Shown: one piece after another, positions 1 through 6,659 of the stretch
How positions within the stretch are numbered: the first letter of the stretch is position 1
How the letters are laid out: every line of letters begins with the position of its first letter
Source: JAZMZS01 sp045586105
GTDB lineage: Bacteria; Bacillota; Clostridia; Oscillospirales; CAG-272
NCBI GenBank assembly: GCA_045586105.1
Contig: JAZMZS010000165.1
Coordinates: 1 to 8,434, forward strand
DNA: 8,434 bases
Direction: 5' to 3'
Made by a program: the position numbers and the translations under genes
Notes under the pieces: model-generated
What the model was told of the DNA's origin: nothing
Seen by the model: the letters and a program-made list of their open reading frames with translations, nothing else
Databases searched by the model: none

Positions 1-2
1 TC

Positions 3-1091
3 GGCATAGTCAGCCTGATGATATGGGGCGCATCCAACAACATCCCCCGCTTTATAAAAAGCATCCCCGGCGAAAAGTTCATCGGTTATTGGCTTGTATA
101 TTTTTTGGTGACAGCGGTCATATTTGTTGTTCTGATCATTGCAGCTATCAGGATCTCGGCGGGCATATATGCGAAGAAGGCATTGACAATGCAGTACTCC
201 GACGGCGACCTCATGTTGATACAAGGATCGGACAAGTACGCCATGACAGTTTATTACCTGATGAAAGCGAAACTGCACAACATAATCACCTTTGTAACGG
301 AAAAAGCGACGGAGGAAACGGATGCACTGCTGAAGATCGAGCTTAATGACAGCATATCCGAGCAGGACTGTAACGAATACTGCGGCGAAAACCCGCAGGT
401 AAAAAGGATCGTTGAATTTATTAAGCAAAAAGCATGCCCATCTGATGATGCTCCTGTCGACAAGAGCGATCGTAATATCTTCGTTAGTGATATTCTGCGG
501 CATGTCCAACCGAAGCCCGAGATCCACAGCCCCGGCGGTCTTTTTGTAAAAAAAGCAAAAAAGATAGTGGTCAATATATTCCGAATCATATTGTGCGCGG
601 GATTGCTCCTGATGTATTCTCCCGCTTTGATAAAAATAGTAATGGGAATTGTCAACAATAAGCCGACAGAATCTCTTGCTTTGATCTTGGTCGTGTCTTC
701 CTTTTTCGTGCCTTATCTTTTGTTCGGCTTTGTTACAGTGATCCTGGATCATATCGACAAAAGCTTTGCCAAACCGATCGTAAAGTACAAAAAAGAGAAT
801 ATGACAAATCTGATGCATATGCACAGCGAGAGCTCGACCATACATTCCACAACAGACAAGAACCGTATGCTCGTTATTCTCAGATCATTTGCCCTGAATG
901 ATTACTCCGAATATCTGTGTCCCGAGCTTGGCGAAGAGATACATCTGCTCTCAAGATCGATAACCGCATCAAGAGCTGCCGATGCCGCATCGAAAGCCTT
1001 GAAAGCGAAGAACAGCAGCGGAGGCTGCAGCGGGTGCAGCGGATGCGGAGGCTGCGGCGGCTGCGGCGGATGCGGAGGCTGCGGAGATTGA
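3..1091 (+). CDS. Membrane protein with C-terminal Cys-Gly-Gly repeat tail (5' partial)
   Basis: Probably 5'-truncated: the frame is open to the window edge, and the first ATG (18) has no Shine-Dalgarno site before it. Numbering from that ATG (357 residues), hydrophobic segments lie at about 23-45, 184-213 and 218-243. A soluble, mostly helical domain lies at 46-183. After the last helix come a basic stretch (KYKKEN), an Ala-rich linker, and a tail with Cys at 337, 340, 343, 346, 349, 352 and 355, separated by SG or GG. Basic residues flank the 46-183 domain and follow the last helix, so I place both that domain and the tail in the cytoplasm. The pattern around residues 64-140 loosely recalls the TIGR04222 membrane-protein family, which I remember as often ending in Gly/Cys-rich tails; this is from memory, not a search. 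The stop overlaps the next gene, a radical SAM enzyme, making the tail its likely substrate. Alternatively the tail could bind metal. Function is otherwise unknown. Confidence 0.8.
   Translation, partial: GIVSLMIWGASNNIPRFIKSIPGEKFIGYWLVYFLVTAVIFVVLIIAAIRISAGIYAKKALTMQYSDGDLMLIQGSDKYAMTVYYLMKAKLHNIITFVTEKATEETDALLKIELNDSISEQDCNEYCGENPQVKRIVEFIKQKACPSDDAPVDKSDRNIFVSDILRHVQPKPEIHSPGGLFVKKAKKIVVNIFRIILCAGLLLMYSPALIKIVMGIVNNKPTESLALILVVSSFFVPYLLFGFVTVILDHIDKSFAKPIVKYKKENMTNLMHMHSESSTIHSTTDKNRMLVILRSFALNDYSEYLCPELGEEIHLLSRSITASRAADAASKALKAKNSSGGCSGCSGCGGCGGCGGCGGCGD
1020..1085 (+). repeat. In-frame Cys-x-Gly tripeptide repeat coding region
   Basis: Nine-base units encode (S/G)GC seven times at the end of the membrane protein. 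Every Cys codon is TGC, whereas the Gly codons mix GGA, GGC and GGG and two units use AGC (Ser). The third-position variation suggests the pattern is kept at protein level rather than being only a fresh slippage array. The other frames of this stretch give Arg/Leu-rich or Pro-rich translations that are artefacts of the repeat. Confidence 0.85.
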
Positions 1092-1093
1092 TG
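1083..1093 (+). promoter_or_regulatory. SD site and overlapping stop/start (TGATG)
   Basis: GGAG (1083-1086) sits in the last repeat codons of the membrane-protein gene, four bases before ATG 1091. The stop TGA (1089-1091) shares its A with that ATG. This arrangement supports coupled translation of the tail protein and the radical SAM enzyme. Confidence 0.75.
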
Positions 1094-2131
1094 TATTACA
1101 ACACAACAACACGGCTGCTGATGCAGTTTCATATTACAGGCAGATGCAATCTCAGATGCAAGCATTGCTACCGCACAGAGGGTGATGTCGAAACGCTCCC
1201 GTTTGAAAGCATTATTGACATTATCGAGCAGTACAAGGTGCTGCTTGCAGAATACAACAAAATACACCGCATCAAAAAAAGAGGGCATATCAATATCACG
1301 GGCGGAGAACCGTTTTACCGCTCGGATATAACCGGCATACTCGAGTATCTCGGAGAAAACAGAGAGCTGTTCTCGTACGGTGTTCTCTCAAACGGATCAT
1401 TTATCGACAAGCACATTATAGAGATACTGAAAAGCACCGAGGTGTCATTCGTTCAGCTAAGCATCGACGGCAACCGCGAGATGCATGATTCCCTGCGCGC
1501 AAAGGGCGACTATGACAGGGTCCTTGATACCGCACGTATGCTCGAGGAGAACGACATTCGCACCTATATCAGCTTTACAGCTACCAAATCTAACCACAAG
1601 CATCTCCCATCCGTTGCGGCGGAATGCAGAAAGCGCAGGATAACAAAGCTCTGGTCAGACCGCCTCGTTCCTATCGGAAACGGCAAGGAGCTCGAGGAGC
1701 TGCAGATAACGCCCGAGGAGCTCCCCCGCTATCTTCGGAGCATGAAAAAGGCTCAGGGTGGATGGATAACACGGCTGCTTTTCCCGAAAACTCAGGTGAG
1801 CTCGAACCGCGCTCTGCAGTTTTTGGGTACTGACGGATGCCTGTACTCATGCAGTGCCGCAAAAAGCCTGGTTACCGTTGACGAATTCGGTAATGTTATG
1901 CCCTGCAGACGAATGCCGATAATCTGCGGAAATGTACAAAGCACACCTCTGCGCGACATTTATTTTAAAAGCGAGGTGTTCCGCGAGCTCAGAGAGGACC
2001 GTCTGCCGAAGGAATGCTCTGAATGTGCTTACTCCTTCGAATGCAGAGGAGGCGCTAAGTGCCAGAGCTATGCCGTGACGGGCTCGTTCTACCGTGCCGA
2101 TCCCGCATGCCCTTACAAAAAGCCTCTTTAA
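1091..2131 (+). CDS. Radical SAM/SPASM domain peptide-modifying enzyme
   Basis: The 346-residue protein carries the radical SAM cluster motif CNLRCKHC (Cys19, Cys23, Cys26), which binds a 4Fe-4S cluster and S-adenosylmethionine, and the GGEP motif at 71-74. The C-terminal third is a SPASM-type auxiliary-cluster domain with Cys at 250, 254, 272, 279, 309, 312, 318, 324 and 340, ending in CRGGAKC and DPACP. Enzymes of this class act in the cytoplasm and often form sulfur-to-carbon or carbon-carbon links in ribosomal peptides or proteins. I chose ATG 1091 because it overlaps the previous stop (TGATG), has GGAG four bases upstream, and places the first cluster motif near the N-terminus, as is usual. 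A longer in-frame reading from 917 would add an artefactual Arg-rich leader made from the repeat. No N-terminal room is left for a PqqD-like recognition domain, so substrate recognition must work otherwise. The substrate is inferred to be the upstream Cys-rich tail. Confidence 0.9.
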   Translation: MYYNTTTRLLMQFHITGRCNLRCKHCYRTEGDVETLPFESIIDIIEQYKVLLAEYNKIHRIKKRGHINITGGEPFYRSDITGILEYLGENRELFSYGVLSNGSFIDKHIIEILKSTEVSFVQLSIDGNREMHDSLRAKGDYDRVLDTARMLEENDIRTYISFTATKSNHKHLPSVAAECRKRRITKLWSDRLVPIGNGKELEELQITPEELPRYLRSMKKAQGGWITRLLFPKTQVSSNRALQFLGTDGCLYSCSAAKSLVTVDEFGNVMPCRRMPIICGNVQSTPLRDIYFKSEVFRELREDRLPKECSECAYSFECRGGAKCQSYAVTGSFYRADPACPYKKPL

Positions 2132-2181
2132 ACGGAACAAAAGACATAAAACTCACAACAAATAAGGAAAGAAACTTCATT

Positions 2182-3120
2182 ATGACAGAAACAACAAAAG
2201 AGATATTCGAAAAATACCAAGTCAGAAAAACAAAAAAACAAAAGACCGCATTCATTGAATACACAAAACAGCTCGCAGAGAAGTACGGGTATTCTATGAA
2301 CGTTGAAAAAGGAACCTTCGGTGCGCGAAATATCGTTATCGGAGACCCCTGCAAGGCAAAGGTCCTCTACACTGCACATTATGATACCTGCGCCCGCCTT
2401 CCCTTCCCGAACTTTATTACACCGAAAAACTTTTTTATCTATTTACTGTACCAGCTTCTGATCGTAGGGATCTTTTATGCACTTACCTTCGCTATTGGGT
2501 TCATAGCGGGCATTGCGGCAGCCTTGCTGCCTGTCAGAGAAGAGACTGCGTATATGATCATTTCCTTGTTGCCGCAGATATTTTTGTTTTTACTGCTGTA
2601 TCTTTTGCTGTTCGGACCTGCTAACAAAAACACCGCCAACGATAACACCTCGGGTGTCACTACCGTTATCGATATTATGAGGGAGCTGCCGCAGGACCAA
2701 AGAGAGAAAGCGGCTTTCGTTTTATTCGATCTTGAGGAGGCGGGGCTTTTCGGCTCATCATCGTTTGCTTCAAAGCATAAAGCAATAAAAAACAACACCC
2801 TCGTCATCAACTTTGACTGTGTCTCCGACGGAGAAACGATCTTGTTTGCACTGAAAAAAACGACAAAGCAGTATGCACCTCTGCTGAAAAATGCGTTTAC
2901 AGACGCCCCCGGCATCACGGTAGAGATAACAAGGAACGCTTTTTATCCTTCCGATAACGCATCATTCAAGGGCGGGATAGGTGTAGCCGCACTGAAGAGA
3001 TCAAAGCTTTTCGGAACTCTGTATATGGATAGGATCCACACAAACAAGGATGTGATCTACCGTGAGGAGAATATCGGATATCTGACCGAAGGTGCGATCA
3101 AGCTTACAACAATGCTGTAA
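2182..3120 (+). CDS. M28-family zinc peptidase with inserted transmembrane hairpin
   Basis: A 312-residue protein with the ordered metal-site signature of M28 aminopeptidase-like hydrolases: TAHYD (His66, Asp68), NDNTSG (Asp154), LEEAG (Glu185 as likely general base, Glu186 as ligand), NFDCVSDG (Asp212) and DRIHT (His286). These would hold two zinc ions. Between the first and second ligand motifs lie two hydrophobic stretches, about 84-116 and 124-144, predicted to form a membrane hairpin, so the catalytic domain is probably membrane-tethered. ATG 2182 is chosen because AAGGAAAG lies about ten bases upstream and an in-frame extension to 2059 would only read through the end of the radical SAM gene. 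The gene follows that enzyme by 50 nt with no visible terminator and precedes the SGNH gene by 11 nt, so co-transcription is likely. The substrate is unknown; processing of the Cys-rich protein is only a possibility. Confidence 0.85.
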   Translation: MTETTKEIFEKYQVRKTKKQKTAFIEYTKQLAEKYGYSMNVEKGTFGARNIVIGDPCKAKVLYTAHYDTCARLPFPNFITPKNFFIYLLYQLLIVGIFYALTFAIGFIAGIAAALLPVREETAYMIISLLPQIFLFLLLYLLLFGPANKNTANDNTSGVTTVIDIMRELPQDQREKAAFVLFDLEEAGLFGSSSFASKHKAIKNNTLVINFDCVSDGETILFALKKTTKQYAPLLKNAFTDAPGITVEITRNAFYPSDNASFKGGIGVAALKRSKLFGTLYMDRIHTNKDVIYREENIGYLTEGAIKLTTML

Positions 3121-3131
3121 AGGAAAAAAAG

Positions 3132-3761
3132 ATGAAAAACGTTTTACTTATAGGCGACTCGATAAGATTAGGATATGACAAGGCGGTAATGCGCTCGCTT
3201 GAAGGGAAGGCGAACGTCTGCTTCCCTTCCGAAAACTGCCGTTTTGCAGCGTACGTGCTGCGCTATCTGCACGATTATAAGGCACTCGTGCCCGACGGGA
3301 AGGTCGACGTTCTGCACTGGAACGCGGGGCTATGGGACTGTCTTCACCTGTTCGGAGAAGACGCACAGACACCGCTCGACGTCTACGCGTATTACATAGA
3401 GCGTATCTGCATTCGTATAACGAAGCTCTTTCCCGAGGCTAAGGTCGTCTTTGCTACGTCGACCGCGGTGCTGTCCGAGAAAATGAAGCCCGACTTCAAG
3501 CGTTATAACGAGGAGATCGAGAAATATAACGATGCCGCCGTGGAGATCGTAAAAAAATACGGCTTTGCGGTAAACGATCTCTACGCCGCTTCCCGTGCTC
3601 TGTCCGAGGATGCGCACTCGGATGCCGTGCATTATTACACCCCCGAGGGAACGCGAACGTTTGCCGAGCAGGTCCTCGATCATATATCCCCCGCGCTCGG
3701 CATCGCCGATAAGGTTCCATACAAGGAGGAGCTGCATACCGACGAGCCGATCGGGATATGA
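3132..3761 (+). CDS. SGNH/GDSL-family hydrolase
   Basis: A 209-residue protein starting with a beta strand and the GDSI nucleophile block (Ser10). It continues with an oxyanion-type Asn in WNAG (Asn64) and ends with the catalytic DxxH block, SDAVH (Asp164, His167). Together these give the Ser-Asp-His catalytic set of SGNH hydrolases, which cleave acyl or acetyl esters on lipids, sugars or other small substrates. No signal peptide or membrane segment is visible, so it probably acts in the cytoplasm. An AAAGGA-type Shine-Dalgarno lies about eight bases before the ATG. The gene begins 11 nt after the peptidase stop, so the two are almost certainly co-transcribed. Family assignment is firm, but the substrate cannot be read from the sequence, and its link to the radical SAM pair rests only on position. 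Confidence 0.88.
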   Translation: MKNVLLIGDSIRLGYDKAVMRSLEGKANVCFPSENCRFAAYVLRYLHDYKALVPDGKVDVLHWNAGLWDCLHLFGEDAQTPLDVYAYYIERICIRITKLFPEAKVVFATSTAVLSEKMKPDFKRYNEEIEKYNDAAVEIVKKYGFAVNDLYAASRALSEDAHSDAVHYYTPEGTRTFAEQVLDHISPALGIADKVPYKEELHTDEPIGI

Positions 3762-3858
3762 CCCTTTATCGTAAGGATCGAACGACAAATATAACCGTTC
3801 AAAGTACTAAACTGATAATATATCAATAACGCTCCTGTAAAATATATATTTAAAAATG

Positions 3859-3890
3859 AAAAATGCACCGTGAGATCACAGTGCATTTTT
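3859..3890. terminator. Bidirectional hairpin terminator between convergent genes
   Basis: Two 15-base arms (3859-3873 and 3876-3890) pair with a single C/A mismatch around a very short loop. The stem has A-runs on the left and T-runs on the right, giving a U-tract in either direction. It lies between the SGNH gene (plus) and the lipoprotein gene (minus), so it can end both transcripts. Confidence 0.8.
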
Positions 3891-3936
3891 GTTTTCGGTT
3901 ATTCTTTTAATTAACAGTTCTATATCAGATCCCTGT

Positions 3937-4596
3937 TTACTCCGTAACCACCGTTTCGTATTGTTCCCGGATCTTCGCCTGTGCTTCATCGGCGCCCACA
4001 AAGGATATGTAATACTCTTTTTGGCTGACAGAGTGGATCTGCTCATCGTCCACCTCAGCACCTTTATAGCTAACCATCGTGCATGTGATCCGAACGATCT
4101 CCCAATCCTTATCCATGTAAAAGTAATTAGTGGATATCTGCCTGCTTAACGTACAGTTGTCACTGCCATGATCCTCGTTTTGCACGAGAACAACGTACTC
4201 TCCCACGCGGGCGAAGTGTGCATCCCCCGAAAGAAACACCTCAGGTTCATATTTTGTCCACCATTTTGAAAAGGACTGTATAGGAACCTCCCTCTGCTTC
4301 CACTCGGTATAATGCCTCGGGGCGATATCCCAATAATTACCGCCGCAGCACAGGCTCCGATTCCCGTCATCGCTCTCCCAATAAAAATCTTCCCCGACGC
4401 GCCATTCATTTCTCACAGCCAACAGCTCGATATTATCAAAGTCTTTGCCGCTGTATTGCTCATTGCGAACGTGCACCGCCGTCTTTTCCAGCAGCCGCTC
4501 AAACCCGCTGCAGAAGAGTGTCTCTTTATCCTGTCCGCATCCCTGTAGCATCAACAGGCAAAGCGTCAAAAGGATGCATATGATACGTTTTTTCAT
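3937..4596 (-). CDS. Predicted lipoprotein of unknown function
   Basis: A 219-residue protein that starts with MKKR and a hydrophobic stretch, followed by the lipobox LQGC (Cys20), so it is probably exported, lipid-modified and held on the outer face of the membrane. I do not recognise the mature part. It is rich in Trp, Tyr and charged residues and contains further cysteines (29, 83, 84, 148, 172), with no obvious catalytic motif. The start at 4596 is set by the signal peptide and by a GGGGGAG Shine-Dalgarno just upstream; an in-frame extension to 4713 would cross the promoter and a terminator hairpin. The gene is monocistronic, with its own promoter at 4649-4677 and a terminator beyond its stop. 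It may be a sensor or surface-binding lipoprotein, but nothing supports a specific role. Confidence 0.85.
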   Translation of the reverse strand: MKKRIICILLTLCLLMLQGCGQDKETLFCSGFERLLEKTAVHVRNEQYSGKDFDNIELLAVRNEWRVGEDFYWESDDGNRSLCCGGNYWDIAPRHYTEWKQREVPIQSFSKWWTKYEPEVFLSGDAHFARVGEYVVLVQNEDHGSDNCTLSRQISTNYFYMDKDWEIVRITCTMVSYKGAEVDDEQIHSVSQKEYYISFVGADEAQAKIREQYETVVTE

Positions 4597-4648
4597 ATCG
4601 CTCCCCCTTTTTTTCAAAATTAGTATACGATACGATTCGTCTGCTTTT

Positions 4649-4677
4649 ACTATATCACAAAAAGGATAATAAATCAA
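4649..4677 (-). promoter_or_regulatory. Sigma-A-type promoter of the lipoprotein gene
   Basis: On the minus strand TTGATT (4672-4677) is followed by 17 bases and TATAGT (4649-4654). Both boxes are close to consensus and the spacing is ideal. Transcription would begin near 4642, leaving a leader of about 45 bases before the start codon at 4596. Confidence 0.7.
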
Positions 4678-4701
4678 CCCACCCTGTATAATTAAAGAAA
4701 G

Positions 4702-4742
4702 AGACTGTCTCAAATGCGAATAATTCGCATTTGAGACAGTCT
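4702..4742 (-). terminator. Long perfect hairpin, terminator of the epimerase-like gene
   Basis: Two perfectly complementary 19-base arms (4702-4720 and 4724-4742) enclose a three-base loop. Read on the minus strand, the stem is followed by a T-rich tail (CTTTCTTTAATT), as expected for a terminator of the gene that stops at 4796. A smaller hairpin (4753-4759 with 4766-4772) lies between that stop and this stem. The left arm starts with GAGACTGTCTC, itself a near-palindrome. Confidence 0.8.
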
Positions 4743-4795
4743 TTGTTATGCATTCTTTGAGCGCGCAAAGAAACGGCGAAGCATGCTCGAAGCTG

Positions 4796-5758
4796 TCAGC
4801 TTATGCTGTAGCCAAGCTTATTCAGCTCGCACTTGATTCCTTCCTCAACGGAAGCAAAATCATCACGGGAAAGCTCGGTTACGTTCAGTACCTTCGAGCA
4901 ATCGATGTCACGGTCATAGCGTCTGTCGTGATACCACATCCAGCCCGTGCTCTTTTTCTCTTTTATTTCGGGATTTGCATCAAGGAATTCCTCCTCTGAG
5001 CACCAGCGTACCTTGAGCCCTATGATCTTCGTATAAAGCTCAGTCACCTCACCCCACGTCATACCGTGTCCGGAATAGATGGTAAACGCCTCTCCGATTG
5101 CTTTTTCCTTGAAGAGAAGGTTTGCAATAAGCTTGCCCGAGTTTCCCGACCAGTCGAGACCTGCCTTGAAATCCTTGCACATCGCGGGCATAAGAAGCTC
5201 TCTTCCCTCCTTTGCCGCTACCAAAACGCGGTCGGAGGAATACATCAGCAGATCCATTCTTCTCTCGGAGAAGGAAATGACGGGACGAACGATAGTCCAG
5301 GGCTGACCCGCGCACTCGCCTCTTAAGTACTCCTCACCCTTTGACTTGGAAACGGCGTAATCCTCGTTTTCCAAAAAGTCACGATCCGTCTCAACGTGAT
5401 AGAGCTGAGGTGCAGTCTCGGTGATAGGGTGCTGTTTGTCAGCGTAAGTGCGGTATGAGGACAGGAAGATCAAATGATCCGTGTTTGCTATCAGCAACGG
5501 GTGGATCTCCTTATAATCTTCAACGTTTCTGTAATGAATAAAGTTCACGATACCGTCGTAATGCTTTTTTGAAAACAGATCGAGAAGCAGCTCCTTCGTT
5601 GCAAGGCTCCTGTGGAAAATAAGATGCTCGTTGTTAGACACCTTTTCCTCGGGACATATTACCTCAACGTCAGCGCCGAGTCGAAGCAGCTCCTCGGAGA
5701 CGTACGTACCTAAGGTGCCGCCGCCTGCGATCAATAATACTCGTTTGTTTTGCGTCAT
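4796..5758 (-). CDS. NAD(P)-dependent epimerase/dehydratase-like protein (extended SDR)
   Basis: A 320-residue protein with an N-terminal Rossmann nucleotide-binding motif, AGGGTLG (11-17), in which Ala replaces the usual first Gly. An acidic/hydrophobic beta strand follows, then FLSS (98-101) and the catalytic YxxxK pair in YAVSK (Tyr134, Lys138). This is the pattern of extended short-chain dehydrogenase/reductases of the epimerase/dehydratase group, which act on sugar nucleotides or other small substrates in the cytoplasm. The start at 5758 is set by a perfect AAAGGAGG Shine-Dalgarno eight bases upstream; an upstream in-frame ATG (5803) lacks such a site. The gene is divergent from an AraC-family regulator that may control it, which would fit a role in uptake or turnover of an inducing metabolite. 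Fold and cofactor type are secure; the substrate is not determinable. Confidence 0.88.
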   Translation of the reverse strand: MTQNKRVLLIAGGGTLGTYVSEELLRLGADVEVICPEEKVSNNEHLIFHRSLATKELLLDLFSKKHYDGIVNFIHYRNVEDYKEIHPLLIANTDHLIFLSSYRTYADKQHPITETAPQLYHVETDRDFLENEDYAVSKSKGEEYLRGECAGQPWTIVRPVISFSERRMDLLMYSSDRVLVAAKEGRELLMPAMCKDFKAGLDWSGNSGKLIANLLFKEKAIGEAFTIYSGHGMTWGEVTELYTKIIGLKVRWCSEEEFLDANPEIKEKKSTGWMWYHDRRYDRDIDCSKVLNVTELSRDDFASVEEGIKCELNKLGYSIS

Positions 5759-5871
5759 AATGATATCCTCCTTTCGGTATATTTTCATGATACGGTATTG
5801 CAATCGAAAATAAAATATGTTATTCTGTTTTTACCGCATAATATTCTATAATTATTTGATGGTAATAAGAT
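5759..5871. promoter_or_regulatory. Divergent promoter region between epimerase-like and araC-type genes
   Basis: This 113-base spacer is strongly AT-rich. It holds the AAAGGAGG Shine-Dalgarno of the minus-strand gene (5767-5774) and a consensus TATAAT on the plus strand (5847-5852). CGGTAT occurs twice in direct orientation (5775-5780 and 5793-5798) and CGGTA once inverted near 5832-5836. There is also an ATTGCAAT palindrome (5797-5804). The lack of a good -35 box on either strand fits activator-dependent transcription. The repeats are candidate sites for the adjacent AraC protein, but this is inference. Confidence 0.5.
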
Positions 5872-6627
5872 ATGAATGACGCAATATTCTTCAAGCAGTT
5901 CCGTTTCAACGAATTTTATTTCAACGAAACGAAGCATCGGGATAACTCAAGAGGAGTCGATATGCATTATCTCGGGCTTATGAAGCACGGGCGGGGGCGT
6001 ATCCTCTCGGAGGATAAGACGCTTGATATCGACGCGGGCGAGATGTTTTATATACCCAAGGGATGCCGATACCGTTCCTACTGGATAGCCGACGATTACG
6101 TCACCTTCGATTCTATCGGCTTTCTGTATTTTCCGACGGATAAGCCGAACGGATACACGCTGCAAAAAATAGGAATAACCGACAGGATACGCGAGGCGTT
6201 TGCTCCGCTGTCCGAATGCAAGGACCTGAACGCCGCCTCCATCGGCGCGCTGTACGGTCTGCTTGGGGTACTTGAGAGCGAATTGAGCTCGTCTGCGCCG
6301 ACGCGTGATATTTACGTATATGAAAAATTGCTCCGGCATATGAAGGAGGATCCGCACAAAACGATCCCGCACTATGCACGCCTGTGCGGTATAAGCGAGG
6401 CTCTTTTGTATTACCATATAAAAAAGGCAACGGGCAAAACACCCAACCGCATCCGTCAAGAGATCCTCTGCGAAAAAGCGGTCAGCCTTCTGACGACCAC
6501 CAATTATACCGTCGAGGAGATCTGCGATGCGCTGAAATTCAGCTCTGCCGCCTATTTCAGAAAGGTCTTTCACGATATTTATCACAAGGCACCCACACAA
6601 GTACGTAAAGACGGATCACTGATATAA
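5872..6627 (+). CDS. AraC-family transcriptional regulator
   Basis: A 251-residue regulator. The N-terminal part (about 15-90) is a cupin-like effector-binding domain with the familiar HYLGLMKHGRGRI, GEMFYIPKG and SYW motifs. The C-terminal part (about 145-245) has the two helix-turn-helix units of AraC/XylS DNA-binding domains: the first near 163-186 (LCGISEALLYYHIKKATG), the second near 212-235 (TVEEICDALKFSSAAYFRKVF). These proteins sense a small molecule and activate nearby promoters. It is divergent from the epimerase-like gene, its probable target. I keep the start at 5872 because the sequence from there matches the usual length before the cupin, although its Shine-Dalgarno is weak. A second in-frame ATG at 5962 has a much better one (AGAGGAG). 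No hairpin terminator is visible after the stop. Confidence 0.9.
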   Translation: MNDAIFFKQFRFNEFYFNETKHRDNSRGVDMHYLGLMKHGRGRILSEDKTLDIDAGEMFYIPKGCRYRSYWIADDYVTFDSIGFLYFPTDKPNGYTLQKIGITDRIREAFAPLSECKDLNAASIGALYGLLGVLESELSSSAPTRDIYVYEKLLRHMKEDPHKTIPHYARLCGISEALLYYHIKKATGKTPNRIRQEILCEKAVSLLTTTNYTVEEICDALKFSSAAYFRKVFHDIYHKAPTQVRKDGSLI

Positions 6628-6659
6628 ACCCCGAAGTTAATATAAAAGTATTGCAGGGC

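Noticed and set aside
917..1090. N-terminal extension of the radical SAM enzyme with repeated Arg-Arg-Leu units
   Set aside because: It is the shifted-frame reading of the Cys-Gly repeat and upstream codons. The start at 1091 has a ribosome site and a proper overlap, and it places the cluster motif correctly.
902..1288. Minus-strand frame with a Pro-rich repeat (PPHPPQPP type)
   Set aside because: Antisense shadow of the Gly/Cys codons. It crosses the ends of two well-supported genes and has no ribosome site or family resemblance.
3330..3788. 152-residue minus-strand frame opposite the SGNH gene
   Set aside because: Lies within a gene with a full catalytic signature on the other strand. Its translation shows no domain features.
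5947..6600. 217-residue minus-strand frame opposite the AraC-type gene
   Set aside because: Shadow of a clear AraC-family coding sequence, without a ribosome site or recognisable motif.
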